Part shown: positions 15,546-24,005 of the stretch, in pieces
How the letters are laid out: every line of letters begins with the position of its first letter
Numbering within the stretch: the first letter of the stretch is position 1
Origin: Streptomyces spectabilis
GTDB taxonomy: Bacteria; Actinomycetota; Actinomycetes; Streptomycetales; Streptomycetaceae
DNA length: 64,000 nucleotides
NCBI RefSeq assembly: GCF_008704795.1
Contig: NZ_CP023690.1
Span: 2,676,501-2,740,500 of the forward strand
Direction: 5' to 3'
Notes under the pieces: model-generated
What the model was told of the DNA's origin: nothing
Seen by the model: the letters and a program-made list of their open reading frames with translations, nothing else
Database searches by the model: none
Made by a program: the position numbers and the translations under genes

Positions 15546-15956
15546 ATGACCACTCATCGCACCGTCGTCCCGTCCCTCTTCCCGCCCCCCGGATACGCCC
15601 ACGCCGCCGTCGTCGAAGCCGGTACGCGACTCGCCTTCATGGCGGGTTCCGTACCCCTGGACGCCGAGGGCGCCCTGGTCGGCGAAGGCGACGTCGTGGC
15701 GCAGACGCGGCAGGTCGTCGCCAACCTCGACGAGGCCCTGCGCGCCATCGGCAGCGACCTGTCGCAGGTCGTGGCGAGCACCGTGTACGTCGTCGGGCAC
15801 GAGCCCGGCGTGCTGACCGAGGCCTGGGAGGTCGTCCGCGCCTCGGGCCTGCTCGCCACCGAGCCGCACACCTCCACGCTGCTCGGCGTGACCGTGCTCG
15901 GCTATCCGGGCCAGCTCGTGGAGATCACCGCCACGGCCGTGGTGCCCGGCGCGTGA
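15546..15956 (+). CDS. RidA family protein
   Basis: The product (136 aa) belongs to the YjgF/YER057c/UK114 (RidA) family of trimeric proteins that often hydrolyse reactive enamine/imine intermediates. Visible features are the MAGSVPLDAEGALVGEGDVV block, QTRQVVANLDEALRAIGSDL helix and the VVASTVYVVGHEPG strand. The canonical catalytic Arg is not in its usual place near residue 105 (the region reads EPHTSTLLGVTVLGYPG), so it may belong to an Rid subgroup without deaminase activity. The ATG at 15546 has no clear ribosome site. The stop overlaps the GTG of the next gene by four bases. Confidence 0.85.
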   Translation: MTTHRTVVPSLFPPPGYAHAAVVEAGTRLAFMAGSVPLDAEGALVGEGDVVAQTRQVVANLDEALRAIGSDLSQVVASTVYVVGHEPGVLTEAWEVVRASGLLATEPHTSTLLGVTVLGYPGQLVEITATAVVPGA

Positions 15957-16396
15957 GCGTCACCCTGCGGGCCGCCACCGCCGGGGACGGCGCCGCCGTG
16001 GCGGAGGTCTATCTGCGCTCGTACGACGCCGCCCTTCCGACCGTGCGCCGGGCCCACACCGACGACGAGGTCCGGGACTTCATCCGGGACGTGGTGCTGC
16101 CCCGCGGCACGACGTGGGTGGCGGAGGCGGCGGGCTCCGTCGTCGGGATGATGGTCCTGGACGGCGAGCGGCTCGACCAGCTCTACCTCGCCCCCGCCTG
16201 GCGCGGCCACGGCATCGGCGACCGTTTCGTCGCGCTCGCCAAGGAGCGCGGGCCGGACGGTCTGACCCTGTGGACGTTCCAGGTCAACGCGCCCGCCCGG
16301 CGGTTCTACGAACGCCACGGCTTCACCGCCGCCCGGTGGACGGACGGCGACAACGAGGAGGGCGAGCCGGACGTGCGCTACGACTGGCGGCCCTGA
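15953..16396 (+). CDS. GNAT family N-acetyltransferase
   Basis: The product (147 aa) is a single GNAT domain. The acetyl-CoA pyrophosphate loop is LAPAWRGHGIGDRF, with the Q/RxxGxG pattern, and the C-terminal strand carries WTFQVNAPARRFYERHGF, a typical motif B/C with a Tyr that can act as the general acid. The GTG start overlaps the RidA stop (GTGA), so the two are translated together. The substrate is unknown; pairing with RidA suggests detoxification of an amine or amino acid metabolite, which is inference. Confidence 0.9.
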   Translation: MSVTLRAATAGDGAAVAEVYLRSYDAALPTVRRAHTDDEVRDFIRDVVLPRGTTWVAEAAGSVVGMMVLDGERLDQLYLAPAWRGHGIGDRFVALAKERGPDGLTLWTFQVNAPARRFYERHGFTAARWTDGDNEEGEPDVRYDWRP

Positions 16397-16446
16397 ACCG
16401 CCGGCCGGCCGCCACCCCGCCGCCGCCGACCGGCCGTCCCGCGCCG

Positions 16447-17418
16447 TCAGACGCGGCTGTTGCGCGCGAGTTCCAGCGCGTACCGCGGCCACAAGGCCCC
16501 GGCCTCGGGCCCGCCCCGACAGGTGCCGTCGGACTCGCCGGGGCGCTTCACCCACAGATAGGCGTCGACGGCGGGGTCGCCGGTGCGGGTGGTGGGGGCC
16601 GTGCCGAGGGCACGGCCCGGCGGGTTGCACCACGGTTCGACGCCCGCGTACGGGCCGTTGCCGTTGCGGCTGGTGTCGATGACGAAGTGCGCGGTGCCGC
16701 CGAGCGCCCGCGCGAGCCGGTGCCCGTACGCCGCGCTCACCGCGTCGGTGTGGAAGTTGGACACGTTCAGGGCGAAGCCGTCGGCGCGGTCGACGCCCGC
16801 GCGCCGCAGCGGGGCGACGAGCCGCCGCACCTGCGGGATCCAGGTGGCGTTGCCCGCGTCGACGTACACCTTGGTGCCCGGCTGCCGCTTGAGCCGGTCC
16901 ACGGCGTAGGCGAGCAGCTCGTACCGCTCGGCGGTGTCGACGCCCGCGCAGCCCGCCACCGCGAGGGCCACGGCGTCCGGTTCGACGATCACGTACGCGC
17001 CGCGCGTGCCGAGCCCGGCCGCGAAGTCGTCGATCCACGTCCGGTAGTGGTCCGCGTCGCGCGCGCCGCCCGCCGAGTAGGCGCCGCAGTCGCGGTCCGG
17101 GACGAAGTACGTGACGAGCACGGCGGTGCGCCCCGCCGCGGCCGCCCGCTCCACGAACGAGCGCACCACCGGCTCGGGCCCGTCCTTGCTCAGCCACTCG
17201 GCCTGCGGCCGCACCGCGATCCGGGCCAGCGCCCAGGCGTCGGTGAACCGCCCCTGCCCCATCCACGCGGCGGCCTGCCGCGCGGCGCTCGTGTCCGGGT
17301 TCACCCAGAAGGAGACGTCGGCGCGCGGTGCCTGAGAGGCGGGCGCCGGGACGGCGGCGAGCGCGCACAAGCCGAGCGCGGCGACGAGGACACGGCGGAC
17401 GATGGCCAAGGACGGCAT
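16447..17418 (-). CDS. Secreted glycoside hydrolase family 6 (cellulase-like)
   Basis: The product (323 aa) is an exported GH6 enzyme, the family of inverting endoglucanases and cellobiohydrolases. A signal peptide covers residues 1-28. Family motifs are present: VPDRDCGAYSAGG with the catalytic acid Asp, YVIVEPDAVAL, FVIDTSRNGNGP and LWVKRPGESDGTC. No cellulose-binding module is attached, so the protein is the catalytic domain alone. GGGAG lies five bases upstream of the ATG. A Streptomyces dispersed repeat lies immediately upstream of the gene, and no promoter is clear. Confidence 0.93.
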   Translation of the reverse strand: MPSLAIVRRVLVAALGLCALAAVPAPASQAPRADVSFWVNPDTSAARQAAAWMGQGRFTDAWALARIAVRPQAEWLSKDGPEPVVRSFVERAAAAGRTAVLVTYFVPDRDCGAYSAGGARDADHYRTWIDDFAAGLGTRGAYVIVEPDAVALAVAGCAGVDTAERYELLAYAVDRLKRQPGTKVYVDAGNATWIPQVRRLVAPLRRAGVDRADGFALNVSNFHTDAVSAAYGHRLARALGGTAHFVIDTSRNGNGPYAGVEPWCNPPGRALGTAPTTRTGDPAVDAYLWVKRPGESDGTCRGGPEAGALWPRYALELARNSRV

Positions 17419-17435
17419 GCGAGCTCCCGGGAGAG

Positions 17436-17530
17436 ATTCAGCCCGTCCGGCGTGTGAGGACGAGGCCGAAGGCCGACGAACGGGGGTCCAGGGGGCGGAG
17501 CCCCGGCTTCGGGAAGGGGCGGGTCGGGGG
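17436..17530 (-). repeat. Dispersed Streptomyces intergenic repeat
   Basis: The 123-base gap between the GH6 start and the YfcC stop holds TTCAGCCCGTCCGGCGT, GGGGGTCCAGGGGGCGGAGC and a G-rich tail. I recall this composite as a very common intergenic element of Streptomyces genomes. It contains short hairpins (GGGGGCGGAGCCCC) and probably acts at transcript 3' ends. Confidence 0.6.
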
Positions 17531-17541
17531 AGAGAGGCCCG

Positions 17542-19110
17542 TCACGTCACCGCCGCCCCCAACGCCACGAACCCGCAGATCAGCACGGACAGAATCGCCA
17601 GCAGAGGCCACACGAACCGCAGATAGCGGTCGTAGCCCACCTTCGCCAGGGCCACCCCGCCGATGGTCACGGCGGTGGTCGGCACCCACAGGTTCATCCA
17701 CCCGCTGGCCGCCGCCCAGGCGGTGACGACGACCGACCGCGACACCCCGGCGAAGTCCGCGAGCGGGGCGAGGATCGGCATGGCGAGCGTGGCGTGCCCG
17801 GACGTGGACGGGATCAGGAACGCGAGCGGCAGGTTCACCACGAACACGATCACCGCGAACACCCCGGACGACGTCCCCTTGACCACGCCCTCGATCGAGT
17901 GCAGGACCGTGTCCGTGACCTGTGAGTTGTTCATGATCACGGTGACGCCCCGGGCGAGCACGATCACCAGGGCGGGCGAGATGAAGTCGGCCGCGCCCTG
18001 GACGACGGTCGCGCTGAGCCGCTGCTCCCCCATCCGCGCGACCAGGCCCACGAGCACCGCGGCGCACAGGAACAGGGCGGCCAGCTGCGGGAAGGACCAG
18101 TCGAGTTCGAAGCCGTACGGCTCGGCGTCCGCGTCCCCGGTGAGCGCGCTCGACCACGGCACCACCGAGAAGATCATGAAGGCGAAGACCAGGGCGACGA
18201 CGACCAGGATCGTCTTGTGCAGCCGGGTCAGCTCCGGCGCCTCGGATTCCGCCCGTCCCGCGCCCGCCGCCTGCTCGCGATCGCCCGGCAGGAATCCGCT
18301 GAGCGAGCGCTCGGGGTCCTTGCGCACGCGCCGCGCGTACCAGACGACGTACGCGACCGTCACGCCCGTGAGCACCAGCCACATCGCGAACCGCAGCACG
18401 ATGCCGTCGCCGAGGGAGATGTCCGCCGCCGACGAGGCCACGCCCGTCGCGAAGGGGTTGACCGTGGAGCACAGCACGCCGATGCCCGCGCCCAGGATGA
18501 TCGCGCCGACGGCGGTCATGCGGTCGTAGCCGAGGGCCAGCATCAGCGGCACGATCAGACCGTAGAAGCCGAGCGTCTCCTCGGCGAAGCCCTCGACCGT
18601 GCCGAGGACGGAGAACACCACCATGACGCCCGCGATGAGCAGCGCGCCGCGCTCGCGCAGCCGGTGGGCGAGCCGGCCGATGCCCTGGTCGAGGGCGCCG
18701 GTGGCGAAGACGACGGTGATGAACGCGCCGATCGCGAGCACGAAGAGGAACACGCCCGCGCTGCCGTAGAGATCCCCGGAGAGATCGGGTCCGACCCGGC
18801 CCGACTCGGCGTCCTGGATGCCGTACAGACCGTTGACAGGCGCGAGGAAGAGGTCGTTGAGGCGGTCGACGAAGGACTGCTCGCCGGAAACGCGGTGGTA
18901 ACTGCCCTGGACGGGGGCGCCCTTGTCGTTGCGGTCGTACTCGCCGGACGGGATCAGGAAGGCGAGCAGCCACACGGCCACGGTGACGACGACGAGCACG
19001 GTGAGCGCGCTGGGGAAGGTGAACTTCCGCTTCGCGGCGGGCTCTTCGGGCCCGGGAGCAGGAGCGGGAGCGGGAGGAGGGGGAACGGGCGGAGGCGGGG
19101 ACGCGCTCAT
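17542..19110 (-). CDS. YfcC family membrane transporter
   Basis: The product (522 aa) is a 12-13 segment carrier of the DcuC/YfcC (short-chain dicarboxylate or C4-type) superfamily. The cytosolic N-terminus is proline-rich. Typical features are FLIPSGEYDRN after helix 1, ATGALDQGIGRLAHR, FAEETLGFYGLIVPLMLALG and the re-entrant region with FLIPSTSGHATLAMPILAPL. The GGAGG site and the four-base ATGA overlap with the upstream M20 peptidase show tight coupling. This pairing suggests import of a peptide or amino acid derivative that the peptidase then cleaves. The substrate is not established for this family. Confidence 0.9.
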   Translation of the reverse strand: MSASPPPPVPPPPAPAPAPGPEEPAAKRKFTFPSALTVLVVVTVAVWLLAFLIPSGEYDRNDKGAPVQGSYHRVSGEQSFVDRLNDLFLAPVNGLYGIQDAESGRVGPDLSGDLYGSAGVFLFVLAIGAFITVVFATGALDQGIGRLAHRLRERGALLIAGVMVVFSVLGTVEGFAEETLGFYGLIVPLMLALGYDRMTAVGAIILGAGIGVLCSTVNPFATGVASSAADISLGDGIVLRFAMWLVLTGVTVAYVVWYARRVRKDPERSLSGFLPGDREQAAGAGRAESEAPELTRLHKTILVVVALVFAFMIFSVVPWSSALTGDADAEPYGFELDWSFPQLAALFLCAAVLVGLVARMGEQRLSATVVQGAADFISPALVIVLARGVTVIMNNSQVTDTVLHSIEGVVKGTSSGVFAVIVFVVNLPLAFLIPSTSGHATLAMPILAPLADFAGVSRSVVVTAWAAASGWMNLWVPTTAVTIGGVALAKVGYDRYLRFVWPLLAILSVLICGFVALGAAVT

Positions 19111-20480
19111 GCCTCGCCTCCCGTCCGGTCACCGGCGCGGAAGCCGTCCGCGTACGCGCGCACGAAGGCGCCCATGGCCACGACGGTGTTGCGCAGCTCG
19201 GAGAAGAGGACGCGCTCGTTCGGGGCGTGCAGATTGCACATGCTGTCCTGCGCGCCGAAGAGGAGCACCTCCGCGCCGGGCGCCGCCGCGGCAAGGCCGT
19301 TGACCAGCGGGATCGAGCCGCCCGTCGCCACGTACGACGCGTCCGTGCCCCAGGCCTCCTTGAGGGCGGCGAGCGCGGCGCGGTAGGCGGGGCCGCCGGT
19401 CGTCGCCTCGTAGCCCGGCCCGGTGTCGCCGGGCGTGACGGTCAGCGGGACGCCGAAGGGGCGCAGGGACCGCAGGTGCTCCACGAGCCGGGCCTGCGCC
19501 TCGCGCGGGTCCTGGCGTGGATGGAAGCGCAGGTTCAGCTTCGCCCTCGCCTGCGGCACGACCGCGGAGGCGGCGTGCTCCACACCGGGCGCGTCCAGGC
19601 CGATCACGGTGATCGCGGGCCCGCTCCACAGCCGCTCGCCGAGGCTGCCGCTGCCGATCAGGGGCACCCCGTCGCGCACGCCCGCCAGGTCGCGGAACTC
19701 CTCCTCGGTGTACGAGGTGCCGGTCCACTCCTCGCGGCGCAGGCCCGCCACGGCCACGTCGCCGTGGACGTCGTGGAGGGTGGCGAGGGCCTTGAGCAGG
19801 ACGAGCAGGGCGTCGGGCGCGGCGCCGCCGAACTCGCCGCTGTGGCGCGGCTCCTCGAGCGTGCGCGCCTCGACGACGACCTCGGCGGCACCGCGAAGCC
19901 CCGTGGTGAGGGTGGGGGTGCCGGGGCGGAGGTTGCCGAGGTCGGCGATGACCATGGCGTCGCAGGCGAAGCGGCCGGGGTCGGTGGGCGGATAGCCGTC
20001 GAAGGCGCTGCCGTACTCCTCCTGGCCCTCGACGACGATCTTCACTCCGACGGGCGGGCGGCCCCCGTAGGCGCGGAGCATCCCGAGGTGCGCGATGACG
20101 TTGGACTTGTCGTCGGCGATGCCCCGGGCCCGCAGGCCCCCCTCGACGGGCGTCGGTTCGAAGGGCGGCGACCGCCACAGCTTCTCGTCGCCGGGCGGCT
20201 GCACGTCGTAGTGGCCGTACAGCAGGACGGTCGGGGCCGCCGGGTCGGGCGGCGGGATCTCGCCGTAGACGACCGGAGCGGTGTCGGGCAGGTCGATGCG
20301 CTCGACGGTGGGCACACCGGCGTCCCGCAGCAGCGCGGCGACCAGGTCGTGGGCCTCCTCCACGGGCCCGCCCGGGAACCCGGGGAAGGCGATCGAGGGG
20401 ATCGACGACAGCCGTACGAGGTCGGCGCGCAAGCCGTCCATCAGGCCGTCGACCGTGGTTGCGAGCTCTTCGGGCGTCAT
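19107..20480 (-). CDS. M20 family dipeptidase
   Basis: The product (457 aa from ATG 20480) is a zinc metallopeptidase of family M20. Metal and catalytic residues are visible: LLYGHYDVQPPGD (first His and catalytic Asp), GIADDKSNVIAH (bridging Asp), VEGQEEYGS (catalytic Glu and metal Glu), VIADLGN and the last metal His in CNLHAPNERV. The dimerisation domain lies between. The ATG at 20480 is chosen for its GAGG site; an ATG at 20507 adds nine residues without a site. It hydrolyses dipeptides or amidated amino acids. It overlaps the YfcC gene by four bases. Confidence 0.92.
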   Translation of the reverse strand: MTPEELATTVDGLMDGLRADLVRLSSIPSIAFPGFPGGPVEEAHDLVAALLRDAGVPTVERIDLPDTAPVVYGEIPPPDPAAPTVLLYGHYDVQPPGDEKLWRSPPFEPTPVEGGLRARGIADDKSNVIAHLGMLRAYGGRPPVGVKIVVEGQEEYGSAFDGYPPTDPGRFACDAMVIADLGNLRPGTPTLTTGLRGAAEVVVEARTLEEPRHSGEFGGAAPDALLVLLKALATLHDVHGDVAVAGLRREEWTGTSYTEEEFRDLAGVRDGVPLIGSGSLGERLWSGPAITVIGLDAPGVEHAASAVVPQARAKLNLRFHPRQDPREAQARLVEHLRSLRPFGVPLTVTPGDTGPGYEATTGGPAYRAALAALKEAWGTDASYVATGGSIPLVNGLAAAAPGAEVLLFGAQDSMCNLHAPNERVLFSELRNTVVAMGAFVRAYADGFRAGDRTGGEA

Positions 20481-20617
20481 GGGCAGCACCTCGGGATCAG
20501 CCGTCATGAGTGTTTTGCCGTGATAAGCCCGAATTATTGGGTGCGGCGGCTCGCGGATTCCGGACGGCTCGCCGTACGTCGGGGCCGCCCGCACCGATGC
20601 CGCATTAAGGTCGACCC

Positions 20618-21034
20618 ATGGCTTCGGAGACTTCGGGAGGCGACGCGACGGGGACCGTGCGCGTCGACAGCTGGATCTGGTCGGTGCGCCTGGTCAAGAG
20701 CCGCTCGATGGGCGCGGCCGCCTGCAAGGGCGGGCACGTGCGGGTCAACGGCGAGCGCGTGAAGCCGTCGCACGGCGTGAAGCCGGGCGACGAGGTCCGG
20801 CTGCGCCAGGCCGAGGGCCGCGAGCGGATCGTGATCGTCAAGCGCGTGATCCGCAAGCGGGTCGGCGCACCGGTGGCCGTCGAGTGCTACGCGGACAACA
20901 GCCCGCCCCCGCCGCCCCGCGAGGCGGTGGCCCCGGCCGGCATCCGCGACCGCGGCACGGGCCGCCCCACCAAGCGCGACCGCCGCGAGATGGAGCGCCT
21001 GCGCGGCGTCCTGGGCCAGCCGCCGACGCCGTAG
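20618..21034 (+). CDS. S4-domain RNA-binding protein, Hsp15-like
   Basis: The product (138 aa) has one S4 RNA-binding domain at residues 14-75 (VRVDSWIWSVRLVKSRSMGA, then GHVRVNGERVKPSHGVKPGD), like HslR/Hsp15, which rescues stalled 50S subunits carrying peptidyl-tRNA in E. coli. The C-terminal third is basic and proline-rich (GTGRPTKRDRREMERLRG) and typical for the actinobacterial version. The ATG at 20618 has AAGG upstream. It diverges from the M20 gene and converges with the acyltransferase gene. Confidence 0.88.
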   Translation: MASETSGGDATGTVRVDSWIWSVRLVKSRSMGAAACKGGHVRVNGERVKPSHGVKPGDEVRLRQAEGRERIVIVKRVIRKRVGAPVAVECYADNSPPPPPREAVAPAGIRDRGTGRPTKRDRREMERLRGVLGQPPTP

Positions 21035-21045
21035 CCCCGTCGCGG

Positions 21046-22059
21046 CTACAGCAGGAACCAGCCGTGGCCGCCGTACCAGTGGCCGCCCGCCCGCAGATGG
21101 TCGCCGACGGCCCGCTCCACCCGGGTGCGGCGCGGCAGCCGGGCCACCGGCAGGTCCCGGTCGCCGAAGACGAAGCCGATCGGCACGGTGTCGTCGGGCT
21201 CCTCGTCGCCGTACGTCGTGGCGAGCCGGAAGCGGTCCTGGAAGCGCACGATGTTCGCGTCGGCGGGCAGATACCGCTTCAACTGCGGGTCGAGCAGCCA
21301 CGAGTGGCACACCGCGACCGCGTGGCGCTCTTCGGGGAAGTGGCGCGGGAAGAACTCCCGGGCGAGCGCCACCGAGCGGTCGCACGCCTCGGGTGACAGC
21401 GGCCCGTGGAAGTCGGGTATGTGCACGCTCAGACAGAGGTCCTGGGGGCCGAGGCGCAGCCCGGCCCGCGTGACGGACTCGGCCATGCGCGCTCCGAGCC
21501 GCGCCCGCTGGAACTGCAGGCGCCCCAGCTGGTAGAGCTCGCCCCGGAAGTGCAGGGCGTGCCAGGAGGGCACCGGCACGCCGCGGCCCCCGTGCCCCCT
21601 GCGGTGGACGGCCATGTGCCGCCCCAGATCGGCGAGGGTGCGGCGGGCGACGCCCTCGGGTATGCCGTGGCGGCGGTGGTACGCGCGCACGTACGGCAGC
21701 GCGGCGAGGAACACGTACACGTAGAAGCAGCTGCCCAGCTCGCCCAGTTCCTCCGGCAGGACCGGCATGCGGGGCTGCGCCCCGGGCTCGCCCAGATCGC
21801 GCACGAGCGCGTCGACGCAAGCCCCGAGGAGCCACCGGGTGTCGTCGTGCCCGAGCACGTGCGCGCGCAGGGCCACGAGCGCGTTGACGTCCTCGTGGGG
21901 CACGGCCAGATCGAGGAGGGCCTCGGTCAGCTCGTCGGCCTCCGGCAGCACGGCGGCGGCCGACGGCTCCCCCGCGTCCGCCAGCTCCTTCAGCCACGCG
22001 GCGAGCCCCTCGTCACTCTCCGCCGCGGCCCGCAGCACGTCCAGCACAGCCCCACCCAC
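21046..22059 (-). CDS. Acyltransferase domain protein
   Basis: The product (about 337 aa) matches a Streptomyces family of two-domain proteins annotated as acyltransferases, with an N-terminal helical domain and a C-terminal GNAT-like fold. Conserved blocks are ELGSCFYVYVFLAALPYVR, VPVPSWHALHFRGELYQLGRLQFQRA, CLSVHIPDFHGPLSPEAC and VAVCHSWLLDPQLKRYLP. The start is GTG 22059 by frame and coding content; a GTG at 22047 is also possible. There are no membrane segments. The acyl donor and acceptor are unknown. It stands alone, with a DUF6343 gene divergent from it. Confidence 0.75.
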   Translation of the reverse strand: MGGAVLDVLRAAAESDEGLAAWLKELADAGEPSAAAVLPEADELTEALLDLAVPHEDVNALVALRAHVLGHDDTRWLLGACVDALVRDLGEPGAQPRMPVLPEELGELGSCFYVYVFLAALPYVRAYHRRHGIPEGVARRTLADLGRHMAVHRRGHGGRGVPVPSWHALHFRGELYQLGRLQFQRARLGARMAESVTRAGLRLGPQDLCLSVHIPDFHGPLSPEACDRSVALAREFFPRHFPEERHAVAVCHSWLLDPQLKRYLPADANIVRFQDRFRLATTYGDEEPDDTVPIGFVFGDRDLPVARLPRRTRVERAVGDHLRAGGHWYGGHGWFLL

Positions 22060-22123
22060 CTCTCGGTCGCCCCTTCCGCTCCGCCCGCGCCGGGTGGACC
22101 CTGGAAGGAGGAGATGACGTCCG

Positions 22124-22381
22124 ATGCGCACAGGCAGTGAACCGGTCACGGCACGCAGCCCCTTGCGCATGCGCTTCTGGTTCAGCGTATGGGGCCTGAT
22201 CTGGGCGACCGCGGGCACGGTGGCCTTCGCGCTTGCCGGGCGCCCCGGCTGGGCCGCGGCGTGCGGCGTGCTGTGGGTGGTGATCACCGTGGACATGGCG
22301 CTCGTCCTGCGCCACATCCGGCAGGGGCCGCACTTCCAGCCGGGGCGCGACGTGCCGCCGTACGAGCCGCCGAAGGCCTGA
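22124..22381 (+). CDS. DUF6343 small membrane protein
   Basis: The product (85 aa) starts MRTGSEPVTARSPLRMR and has two membrane helices (FWFSVWGLIWATAGTVAFAL and WAAACGVLWVVITVDMALVL), ending HIRQGPHFQPGRDVPPYEPP. This matches the Streptomyces DUF6343 family as I recall it. The function is unknown. GGAGGAG precedes the ATG by ten bases. The gene is short but has all the features of a conserved inner membrane protein. Confidence 0.82.
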   Translation: MRTGSEPVTARSPLRMRFWFSVWGLIWATAGTVAFALAGRPGWAAACGVLWVVITVDMALVLRHIRQGPHFQPGRDVPPYEPPKA

Positions 22382-22395
22382 GCGCGCCGCGACCC

Positions 22396-22791
22396 TCACG
22401 CGCGGCCGCTGGTGCCGCCCGTGTCGTCAGGGGGGTCGAACCGCGCCGCCGCCAGATACTCCGGCTGCGGGTCGAGCGCCGCCGCGAGCCGGAAGTGGCG
22501 GCGCGCCTGGTCGGGCCGCAGGGCGCGCTCATAGGTGCGGGCGAGTGCGAAGTGCGCGAACGCGTTGTCCGGCTCGCGCTCCAGGACGATGCTGAACTCC
22601 AGCTCGGCGGCCCGCAGTTGGGCGGACGCGAAGAAGGCGCGGGCGCGCAGCAGCCGCGCCGCCGTGTTCTCCGGGTGCGCGGCGATGACCGTGTCGAGGA
22701 GCTTCACCGCACCCCGAGGATCCCGTGCGGCGAGGAGCTGCTCCGCCGCGCGGAAGTCGATGACATGACTCTCCGGACTGCGTTCGGGCAC
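22396..22791 (-). CDS. Tetratricopeptide repeat protein
   Basis: The product (131 aa) consists mostly of three TPR-like helical pairs (AAEQLLAARDPRGAVKLLDT, ARLLRARAFFASAQLRAAEL and AHFALARTYERALRPDQARR). The GTG at 22791 has AAGGAG six bases upstream. TPR domains bind other proteins; this one has no attached catalytic domain. A short Gly/Thr-rich tail ends the protein. It converges with the DUF6343 gene, ending 15 bases away. Confidence 0.88.
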   Translation of the reverse strand: MPERSPESHVIDFRAAEQLLAARDPRGAVKLLDTVIAAHPENTAARLLRARAFFASAQLRAAELEFSIVLEREPDNAFAHFALARTYERALRPDQARRHFRLAAALDPQPEYLAAARFDPPDDTGGTSGRA

Positions 22792-22877
22792 GCCGGACTC
22801 CTTCCCTCGCCTCTTCTGGTTAACGCCCCGGGCGCGTGCGCATATTCCGGTACGACTGCCCGCGGCCGACGACGGTG

Positions 22878-23258
22878 TCACGCGGTGAGCGCGAGGGCGA
22901 GCCCCGCCACCACCAGGCCCGCGCCCGCTCCCACGAACGTCCAGTCCAGGCCGCGCCGTTCGCGCCCGAGCAGCACCACCTCGCGGGGGTCGTCGGCGTC
23001 GTACGCGATCGGCACCCGCTCCCCCGCCCGCAGCGGCCGGCGGCGGCTCGCCGGCACCGGCGAGACGACCTCCATGACCCGTCCGTCCGCCGTCTCGAAC
23101 TGGAGCGCGGGCCGGTCCGCGCCCTGCCGCACCGCCTTGACGAGCGCCTCCGTCAGCTCACCGGCCTCGGTGAGGCTCCGGGTCCGCTGGAGGCCGTAGG
23201 CGCCCGCGAGCAGCGCCACGAGTCCGCCCACTACCGTGAACGCCGCCATTACGGCCAT
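22878..23258 (-). CDS. DUF3592-like membrane protein
   Basis: The product (126 aa) has two membrane helices (residues 4-23 and 108-125) enclosing an extracytoplasmic beta-rich domain (RPALQFETADGRVMEVVSPV, then GERVPIAYDADDPREVVL). This is the DUF3592 arrangement. The YDADDP block is the most conserved part. GGAAGG lies eight bases before the ATG. The function is unknown. It lies downstream of coaE on the same strand, separated by a dispersed repeat. Confidence 0.85.
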   Translation of the reverse strand: MAVMAAFTVVGGLVALLAGAYGLQRTRSLTEAGELTEALVKAVRQGADRPALQFETADGRVMEVVSPVPASRRRPLRAGERVPIAYDADDPREVVLLGRERRGLDWTFVGAGAGLVVAGLALALTA

Positions 23259-23324
23259 GGGCCCGCCCTTCCTGTGCGTCGGCGCTTCGCTGGGATTGTC
23301 GCGCCATGCCGTCGATCGCCTGCG

Positions 23325-23374
23325 GGTCCGCTGTGGCTTGTCGCGCAGTTCCCCGCGCCCCTACCGGGCGCGCC
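23325..23374 (+). repeat. Dispersed repeat copy 1 (GCGCAGTTCCCCGCGCCCCT core)
   Basis: The exact 20-base core is at 23343-23362, after TGTGGCTTGTC and before CCGGGCGCG. The same core is at 26294-26313 (minus) and 47882-47901. It lies just after the coaE stop. Confidence 0.8.
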
Positions 23375-23379
23375 TCCTC

Positions 23380-23982
23380 TCAGGTCGTCCGCGCCCGGTC
23401 GCTGAGGGTCTGCCAGACGGATGCCACGCGTGGGGCCAGGTCGTCGAGGGGGCCGTCGTTGTCGATCACGATGTCGGCGATCTCTAGGCGCTTCTCGCGC
23501 GTGGCCTGGGCCGCCATCCGGGCGCGGGCGTCGTCCTCGGTCATGCCGCGCAGCCGCACCAGCCGGTCCAGCTGGGTCGCGGGGCTTGCGTCGACGACGA
23601 TCACCAGGTCGTACAGCGGAGCGAGGCCGTTCTCGGTGAGCAGCGGCACGTCGTGCACGACCACCGCGTCCGGGGCCGCGGCCCGCTCCAACTCCGCGGA
23701 GCGCGCGCCCACCCGGGGGTGCACGATGCCGTTGAGCGTGGCCAGCTTCGCGGCGTCGGAGAAGACGATCGCGCCGAGCTTCGGCCGGTCCAGGGAACCG
23801 TCCGGGGCGAGGACGTCCGCGCCGAACGCCCGGACGACCTCGGCGAGCCCGTCCGTGCCGGGCGCCACCACCTCGCGCGCGATGCGGTCGGCGTCGATCA
23901 ACACGGCTCCGGACGCGACGAGCAGCCGCGACACCTCGCTCTTGCCGGCGCCGATACCGCCGGTCAAACCCACCTTCAGCAT
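23380..23982 (-). CDS. coaE: Dephospho-CoA kinase
   Basis: The enzyme (200 aa) phosphorylates dephospho-CoA at the ribose 3' position with ATP, the last step of coenzyme A synthesis. The P-loop is [11 protein letters not shown] at residues 6-16, followed by [12 protein letters not shown], the [13 protein letters not shown] lid region and [20 protein letters not shown]. Length is normal for an actinobacterial single-domain form without the extra GrpB-like domain seen in mycobacteria. Position next to rpsA and a PAC2 gene matches other Streptomyces. Confidence 0.97.
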   Translation of the reverse strand: MLKVGLTGGIGAGKSEVSRLLVASGAVLIDADRIAREVVAPGTDGLAEVVRAFGADVLAPDGSLDRPKLGAIVFSDAAKLATLNGIVHPRVGARSAELERAAAPDAVVVHDVPLLTENGLAPLYDLVIVVDASPATQLDRLVRLRGMTEDDARARMAAQATREKRLEIADIVIDNDGPLDDLAPRVASVWQTLSDRARTT

Positions 23983-24005
23983 GACCGGCAGCTTAGGCCC
24001 TGGCG

